Positions 59,701 through 64,000 of a stretch of DNA of 64,000 nucleotides are shown here, in pieces. A model generated the notes under the pieces. That model made no database searches. It saw nothing but the letters and a program-made list of their open reading frames with translations, and was not told the DNA's origin. Source of the stretch: Candidatus Ozemibacter sibiricus (lineage in GTDB: Bacteria > Muiribacteriota > Ozemobacteria > Ozemobacterales > Ozemobacteraceae); contig QOQW01000003.1 in assembly GCA_003327425.1 (NCBI GenBank), positions 62,001 to 126,000 on the forward strand. The letters are read 5' to 3'. The stretch's first letter is position 1. Every line of letters starts with the position of its first letter. A program made the position numbers and the translations under genes.

Positions 59701-61690
59701 CGGCAAGATTGGCCGAGACCGACGCCAGCACGGAAGCTGCCGTCCCCAAGCCGGGGAAGGACATCGGCGTCACCGTGATGGGAAACGTGTTCGTACCCGG
59801 TCCGGCCTTGAATTTGAGTTGCGAAAGACTCTGATTCCCCACGCTCAATACCGTCAGGGATCGCGTGGCCACCTGGCTTCCGATCATCCAGTCCCCTAAT
59901 TCCACGATCGCGGGACTGACCGCGAGCGCACCAGCCAGACTTGCCACCACTCGAACCTGGAATTCATCCATCGGTTCATTGGCATCCAAAATGCCATTAT
60001 AGGGCGGCAGGTCTTCGAACAGGGTGAACGTCGCCAGATAGGTGCCAGCGGGTTGATTGAAAGGCATGGTCAGGGTAGCGACCACCAGCGTGGTGGCGCT
60101 GCCGGTCACCGCGATGGTGAATCCCGAAGGGGGCAGGAATGTCACTTGATCGAAATGAATCTGATCATCAGCCGCGTCAGTCGGGTGGGTTTTCTTCCAC
60201 GTCACCCTGGTCAGGTCGACACTGCCCAGGTTGCGTGTAGCGAAGGGTCCCACGGCTTTCGCCTCCCCGCAGACCATTTCCTGAAAATCGAGACCAGGGG
60301 AGGAAGCCACCTCCAGATTCCGGTACCGGATGCGGATCGGGTTGGAAATCGCAGCCACCGACGAGGTGGCATACCCCGGCTGAGTCGACTCGACATTCGA
60401 ATCGATCCCGCTGGCCGTGGCGATCATCTGGAAGGTGCCGCTGATGCCAGTGTGCTGGGTAGCAGTGAAGGTCCAGGTGAAAGTGGCGGGATTGCCCGGG
60501 GATACGGCAACAGAAGCGGGAATGGGACCGGTCTGATAGGATACCTCGCCCGAACTCCCAGGATATTTCAAAGGCATCGTCGCCGTGGCCGGCGAAATCG
60601 TTGAACCCTGATTGACGGTATTCTGGACCGAAAGAACAGCGGTGATCATTTCTCCGAGATCGACATCGGCAGGGAAAAGGGTCAATGAAGCCACCAGATT
60701 CCCGGGACGCTGCACATAGAAAAATTGAGTCCCCACCATCTGTTCCCGGGCCCCACTGCTCTTCTGACATTCCCACAACTCGACACGCCATTTCCCCGGA
60801 GTATAGGGAGCAGCGCCAGAAAGTGGAATGAGAAGCGAGTAATCGACGGCCGCGGCAGCGCCAGAATCCATGCTTCCCGAGTCCGGGCCCAACTGAGTTC
60901 CGCCGGTTTCTGCGTTGTAGAATGCGAAAATGTGGGTCTTGTTCGCCTGGACACCGTAGAACATCGTGAACATGCGCTGACCGAGGTTGAAGGCATACTG
61001 CTCCGGAGAGAAGTTGGAATTGCGCGAGCAGATTCCGACCGCACTCCAGATGTTCCAGGCGCCAGGCAACCCACCAGAGACAAAATAGGTCTTCGACGGC
61101 CAGTTGGCATCGACGGCCCGAAAAGAGCCCGTGATCGAAACGCCCGTGAGCGGGGCCGCCGAGGTAGCGGCTACCTGGACAAGGAAGGTGAAGGTCGCGT
61201 TGGTATTGTTGCCGGTCAACAGGAATGGAAAAGAACTCGGAGAAGCCACGACCTGAAAGTGCGTTCCCAGGGAGAAACTCAAGGAAGCCGCCTCAATCAA
61301 TGCCGAGGCCGACCCGGTATTGCGGATCTGCATGTTGACCACCAGGCCGGTCTGGTTCCGGGAGACGTTGAGGTAGTTCTCAGTGACAGCCACCACCGAC
61401 AAGTTGGGCGGATTCTGCACGATGCACATGTTCGACGTCGTGGTGGCCCCGATCAAGGGTGTCAGGTCATTCGCATCGATCCCATATCCACAGCCCCGAA
61501 CGGTGAATGATCCCAGGGCCGACGCCTGGTATTGCCAGGTCACCGTGGCCTGTCCGAAAGACGGGACCGTCAAAGGAACGGGGACCGGCCCGGACAGGAA
61601 AGTAGCCGCCCCGGTATTCGTGGCCAGGGGCAGAAGAGGGCCAGGATAGCCTGCTTCGATCGCTGCTCCTCCTGAGTTGATGAAGGTCAT
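56762..61690 (-). CDS. C-terminal part of a giant secreted Ig-repeat protein (frameshifted)
   Basis: 1642 residues if read from ATG 61690, but that start has no ribosome binding site and the frame continues the N-terminal part (61467-63686) once one base is removed from the G tract at 61724-61730. It holds two CARDB-like beta domains, then about seven modules of 130-170 residues of the ASPM/HYDIN-like Ig type (DPIDMGVCQHGTLATKSFTL and VELGDWMIGSQVATRSLTVL are typical openings). Each module ends with a G-T-Y-x-G strand followed by an acidic loop such as DDDDGNGIWNGYE. The last 200 residues form a jelly-roll-like domain (FDGIQLEKAIWP). Expected to be extracellular. No catalytic domain is seen. 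Confidence 0.82.
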   Translation of the reverse strand: MTFINSGGAAIEAGYPGPLLPLATNTGAATFLSGPVPVPLTVPSFGQATVTWQYQASALGSFTVRGCGYGIDANDLTPLIGATTTSNMCIVQNPPNLSVVAVTENYLNVSRNQTGLVVNMQIRNTGSASALIEAASLSFSLGTHFQVVASPSSFPFLLTGNNTNATFTFLVQVAATSAAPLTGVSITGSFRAVDANWPSKTYFVSGGLPGAWNIWSAVGICSRNSNFSPEQYAFNLGQRMFTMFYGVQANKTHIFAFYNAETGGTQLGPDSGSMDSGAAAAVDYSLLIPLSGAAPYTPGKWRVELWECQKSSGAREQMVGTQFFYVQRPGNLVASLTLFPADVDLGEMITAVLSVQNTVNQGSTISPATATMPLKYPGSSGEVSYQTGPIPASVAVSPGNPATFTWTFTATQHTGISGTFQMIATASGIDSNVESTQPGYATSSVAAISNPIRIRYRNLEVASSPGLDFQEMVCGEAKAVGPFATRNLGSVDLTRVTWKKTHPTDAADDQIHFDQVTFLPPSGFTIAVTGSATTLVVATLTMPFNQPAGTYLATFTLFEDLPPYNGILDANEPMDEFQVRVVASLAGALAVSPAIVELGDWMIGSQVATRSLTVLSVGNQSLSQLKFKAGPGTNTFPITVTPMSFPGLGTAASVLASVSANLAGAVVGEYLTPWNVWADNLLANGLPDPGEPIATFHVRVGVGNQLMTLSPNPRHLGNGTPTFVVPDALLTIANVGQRSLEKLKVEYHDLVGATSTIPADEIYFSLPSQVAVGSMATAVVSLFVPSGQLVGTYTGIQVVYEDEDGDNTYIGDPNEAPASVTVSVYVVPYRAVKMLVPIVDAGGVAPGEAVVTGFGPKNTGNMELDRLAWEKVDLIDTAQSPAPQIPAGAYSFLPPAFFLAPPAKVFPATFSLVAPSNASAGNYLGSSAWIFHEMTPPPAPASRTVGVDPQASFLVSCQVGTKRIDVVETVLTIPLAYPYTLSTGVTMNIRNPGTLTLLRPTATSSSLVFGGYSIPATSSLFSPTVQSYLVPAGGKTMTWQVFVPAGQVAGTYIGTGTVWDDSNANSILDPWEASDTVSLQVTVVSKRVLEIVPNPLDFVYIPAGETGVRTVFVRNMGNVPVMGSPDRIEGLASQISPLVAGPTPIPAGNVSFNPSNPVTSNLGILASIPVTISIQIPSFQPGVNYRGNQGFYFDYSPQNGTWSANEEIAFVEVRFLVGRKNFAITDPIDMGVCQHGTLATKSFTLTNLTSLPLSNVTWVKGPLVSGAHSLPVSHLQFFPASGFSVGAVGPGGSQSCLASLTIPALQPPGTYIGTQTVFDDDDGNGIWNGYEASKTFLLTVTVATSAVLDVLQAGINVGNVLLGQTSASGTITYMNLGNATFSNLTWMKNQLVNATGSIIGLSRVNLPGGSLPALGPGQTAQCEVSIGPIPLTQELGVYSGWQYLSDTSLVGAYPGASDGVLLSVNVIETMVGPQLASGTIYQEVATSVFAPPPPHNRYILSALVCPGSGAARLGFLQTLPDGTVKNIDLVEIASDATLTAGGAHVQEHGLLDAIQVGSSTWYRVFVVFNYTFNETFASGTYIVLGNTSPAIASYAVWFDGIQLEKAIWPDQRRPTTFNRGKKIVSPNRQQGLSDDRGPYSEW

Positions 61691-63686
61691 GGCTGGAGCG
61701 AAGGGCTGGTTCAGGGTGACCGTGGGGGGGCAGGGTCAGCCTCACGCTCAATGAGGCCGGCACCACCACATCGAAATATTGTTCGCACAGCGGCGTTGTT
61801 CCATGCGTGCGGGTGACGATGACACGCCATTTCCCAAGGGGCGAGAGCGCCGAAAGCTTGTACATTCCATAAAGATTGCCATTGAGATCTGTGGTGTCTG
61901 GGGGGTCGGAATAGGCGACTTGGAATCCATCAGGGTCGAACCATCGAAAACGATACTCCCGATCGGGAATGAGATTGATTCCCTTGGCATAGACGAAGAA
62001 ATCGCCCACATTGAAGCTGGAGGCTTCGGCAACCCAGGCGGGAAACTGCGGCGGCCCCCGGTAGGTTCGGAGAATGCCGGCCAGGATGGTCCAGGTGGGG
62101 GCAGGATGAACACCATCCAGATTGACATCAGCAATGCCCGTGTTGACATCGCGAAAGGCGAGATGGGCATCGATGGTGGTGGTCCCTGTCGCAGACGTGA
62201 CCGCGACATCGAGATCGAACCGCACCGTGGTGGCCAACCCACCTGGCACATAGACGGGGAATGGGACCTGCGGCGTGATGTTCAGATACTCCCCCAATTG
62301 AAAGACCAGCTCGGTATCATCCCACCAGGCATCTGCCTCGCCGTCGTTGAGAATCTCGAGATATAGGGGAACGCCGGTCTGATCGCGATAGACCAGAGAA
62401 GGGGCCGAGATGGCGCGCACGGTAAGATGGGCCGGTTCCTGCACCAACCAGGCAGCTCGCTGATCAGCAGCCATGTCGCTGATCGCCGCCCCGGTCTGGG
62501 CGTTGACGCCTCTCACAGTGGCATCGATGAAATCAAGCCCCGACGCGCTATCGGTGCCCACCCCGACCAGGAATTCGCAGACGATGCTCCCGCCGGGCGG
62601 AATCAAGGTCCCCGAAGCAGGCGTCGGAGTTCGCTGCCAGGAATACACCCCGTTGGCAGGCAGGACGAACGTCAGGCTGGCTCCACCGAACAACGCAGGA
62701 GAATTGCCAGGGTTGGTGATGTACACCTTGACGGGAAGGCCAGTCTGCCCCTTGGTGACCTTGGACGTGAAATTCTCCACCTTGGTGATTTGGAGAGCCG
62801 CTCGCTTGAAGGAAGCGACCGGAGAGAGAGGCGATTGCTCATTGTTGACATCCACGTCGGAAAGGCAGAAGTAGTATTCATCAGCCGGCGGAGAGGCGAT
62901 GAAGAGACCTGGATTGGTCGTGGTCGCCATGTTCGTCCAGGGCCCGGTCGCGGTCGGCCCGCTCCAGACGAGGTACCCATTGGTGGGTTTGAGAGGGGGC
63001 ACTCCTGTGGCCGGCCAGGTACTCGAGGCCCAGGTCAGCAGACATGCTCCGGTGGCCGTCTCGGAAGCCACCAAACCGCAGGGACTGACATTGCAGGTCA
63101 ACACATCGACCCAGGCGGTGAGCGTGTTGCCTTTCCAGCAGGAAAAATCGGCATACACACGATAGACATACGTCGTGCTCGCCGCCAGCACGGTCGTGAC
63201 CGAGGCCGGCTGGTTCCAGGTCAGATGCAGACTGGCATAACTGCTGTGAATCTCTTCGAAGAGGGTCAGCAGAACCGTTTCGGTGGCCAACGCGTTGCGC
63301 AGCGTGCCACTCAAAGTCATGATCCATTCCTGGTTGTTGGGAGCGCTCTCACGGTGAGCGAATCCGAAGACCGCATTCGAGGGAGCCGGTCGCTGATTGG
63401 CCAGGATGACTTGCTGAATGTAGGCATCGGCGGGATAGAACAGGTTGTTCGACCCGCTGTTGTCTTTGACATACTGTAGGATGCACGAATTGCTGGGAAA
63501 GCCTGTGGAGGTATCTCTGGCAATCGAAGAAAAAGCCTGGGCGGAAAGGAAGGGAGTCTTGATCGTCCATCCGCCGAGATCAAGCGTGAAGCTCCCGTTC
63601 TGGATCTGATGAAGTCCTTCCAGGCGAGTCGCCCACAGGCACCACCACACCACGACCAGGCCCAGGATTCTCCCCAGCGATTTCAT
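61467..63686 (-). CDS. N-terminal part of a giant secreted Ig-repeat protein (frameshifted)
   Basis: Starts at ATG 63686 (AAGGGA upstream), overlapping the upstream stop by ATGA. Signal peptide (about 1-25, MKSLGRILGLVVVWWCLWAT), a jelly-roll/carbohydrate-binding-like domain (about 28-200, NGSFTLDLGGWTIKTP), a fibronectin-type-III-like domain (about 205-300), then CARDB-like domains (about 305-650). The real sequence ends near residue 652: after VRLTLPP the frame becomes Pro/His/Arg/Ser-rich nonsense up to the stop at 61467, while the good sequence resumes in the next frame. Removing one G at 61724-61730 joins both parts into 2307 residues. A sequencing error, a recent mutation or slippage could explain it. 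Confidence 0.82.
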   Translation of the reverse strand: MKSLGRILGLVVVWWCLWATRLEGLHQIQNGSFTLDLGGWTIKTPFLSAQAFSSIARDTSTGFPSNSCILQYVKDNSGSNNLFYPADAYIQQVILANQRPAPSNAVFGFAHRESAPNNQEWIMTLSGTLRNALATETVLLTLFEEIHSSYASLHLTWNQPASVTTVLAASTTYVYRVYADFSCWKGNTLTAWVDVLTCNVSPCGLVASETATGACLLTWASSTWPATGVPPLKPTNGYLVWSGPTATGPWTNMATTTNPGLFIASPPADEYYFCLSDVDVNNEQSPLSPVASFKRAALQITKVENFTSKVTKGQTGLPVKVYITNPGNSPALFGGASLTFVLPANGVYSWQRTPTPASGTLIPPGGSIVCEFLVGVGTDSASGLDFIDATVRGVNAQTGAAISDMAADQRAAWLVQEPAHLTVRAISAPSLVYRDQTGVPLYLEILNDGEADAWWDDTELVFQLGEYLNITPQVPFPVYVPGGLATTVRFDLDVAVTSATGTTTIDAHLAFRDVNTGIADVNLDGVHPAPTWTILAGILRTYRGPPQFPAWVAEASSFNVGDFFVYAKGINLIPDREYRFRWFDPDGFQVAYSDPPDTTDLNGNLYGMYKLSALSPLGKWRVIVTRTHGTTPLCEQYFDVVVPASLSVRLTLPPHGHPEPALRSSHDLHQLRRSSDRSRLSWPSSAPGHEYRGGYFPVRAGPRSFDGPVFRTGHGDLAIPGVGPGIIHRSGLWIWDRCE
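61724..61730 (-). other. Frameshift site: tract of seven G (C on the coding strand)
   Basis: Seven G in a row on the plus strand. With six, the two long frames join into one. The coding strand reads CTGCCC CCC CAC with seven C and CTGCCC CCC ACG with six; the latter gives LPPTVTLNQPFAPAMTFINS, which continues the beta pattern. Confidence 0.8.
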
Positions 63687-64000
63687 AGGAATCCCTTTCT
63701 TCCTTCCTCCACCGATCGCTTTGGATCGATGACTCGCTCCACTCGGAACGCCCCGCGACGACGCCAATCGACGAATACCCACCAGCCTTGCCAGATAAGG
63801 AAGACGGCCCCGGCGAAAAACAGCCCGCGACCGACCAGTTCAACCAAGGTAAGCGGAGGAGGTGGCGGCGGCGGATGAGACGCCAGGGTCAGACTGGCCC
63901 CGGCGTGATCGCCCCGTGCCAATTGCAGCATGGCCAGCCGCTCCCGCACCGCCCCATCGTCGGGATACCGCCGAAGGTAGGCTTCGAATTGGTGCCGCAC
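63683..64000 (-). CDS. TPR-like protein with a C-terminal membrane segment (5' end beyond window)
   Basis: Only the last 105 residues are visible; the gene continues past the right edge. The visible part starts with a TPR-like hairpin (FEAYLRRYPDDGAVRERLAM, LQLARGDHAGASLTL), then a run of seven prolines, a hydrophobic helix (about 55-75, VGRGLFFAGAVFLIWQGWWV) and a basic C-terminus. The stop overlaps by ATGA the start of the giant Ig-repeat gene, so the two are translationally coupled. A role in exporting or anchoring that protein is possible. Confidence 0.7.
   Translation of the reverse strand: MRHQFEAYLRRYPDDGAVRERLAMLQLARGDHAGASLTLASHPPPPPPPLTLVELVGRGLFFAGAVFLIWQGWWVFVDWRRRGAFRVERVIDPKRSVEEGRKGFL

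Overview
The window is one contiguous stretch of a high-GC, gene-dense bacterial chromosome. Genes often overlap by ATGA or TGATG, Shine-Dalgarno sites are good, and sigma70-type promoters are recognisable. No tRNA, rRNA, insertion sequence, phage or CRISPR array was seen. The organism is probably a Gram-negative-type, anaerobic or microaerophilic bacterium. The basis is a flavodiiron protein, a membrane pyrophosphatase, an oxygen-labile Fe-S cysteine desulfidase, many exported TPR and Ig-like proteins, and c-type heme chemistry that is only hinted at. A Cmk-S1 fusion and FloA occur in several deep-branching phyla; a lineage such as Candidatus Riflebacteria/Ozemobacterota would fit, but this is only a guess.

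Layout. 1-6.4 kb (minus): FloA, an exported beta-propeller protein, an exported TPR protein and a large secreted protein of unknown function that leaves the window on the left. 6.6-8.1 kb (minus): two exported or anchored TPR-like proteins, closed by a clear terminator. 8.4-12.4 kb (minus): an unusual operon with a degenerate GGDEF sensor, the 2Fe-2S and FAD subunits of a molybdenum-hydroxylase-type enzyme without its Mo subunit, and a GH57 enzyme. 12.4-16.4 kb (plus): mfd and a small helical protein. 16.7-20.8 kb (minus): an exported Cys-rich protein, nagA, a Pro/Trp-repeat exported protein and fprA. 20.9-25.6 kb: an ATP-grasp-like protein, an exported hydrolase-like protein and an exported DUF4350/ThuA-like protein. 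24.6-27.9 kb: a PhnD-like binding protein paired with a catalytically degenerate class III cyclase carrying HEAT repeats. 28-29.7 kb (minus): an ECF-S-like membrane protein and dnaJ.

29.7-41.7 kb is the housekeeping core on the plus strand: hppA with an unusual repetitive tail, cyuA, aroA, a cmk-rpsA fusion with seven S1 domains and an internal start site, and gap-pgk-tpiA. 41.8-48.2 kb (plus) is a five-gene operon: a GNAT enzyme, an NtrB/NtrC-type two-component pair, an alpha/alpha-toroid protein with a CXXCH motif, and a TPR-polysaccharide deacetylase. 48.2-52.4 kb holds small and exported proteins and a PAP2 phosphatase. 52.5-56.7 kb holds a DnaJ-related protein, a stand-alone receiver and a hybrid histidine kinase. 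56.8-64 kb (minus) is a giant secreted Ig-repeat protein, split by a one-base frameshift in a 7-base G tract, below a TPR membrane protein cut by the right edge.

Taken together, central metabolism and translation genes sit between envelope and signalling modules. The points most worth testing are the PhnD/pseudo-cyclase pair, the Cmk-S1 gene with two predicted products, the orphan Mo-hydroxylase subunits in a GGDEF/GH57 operon, and the Ig-repeat giant upstream of a hybrid kinase. All product names rest on reading motifs by eye; no database search was possible.
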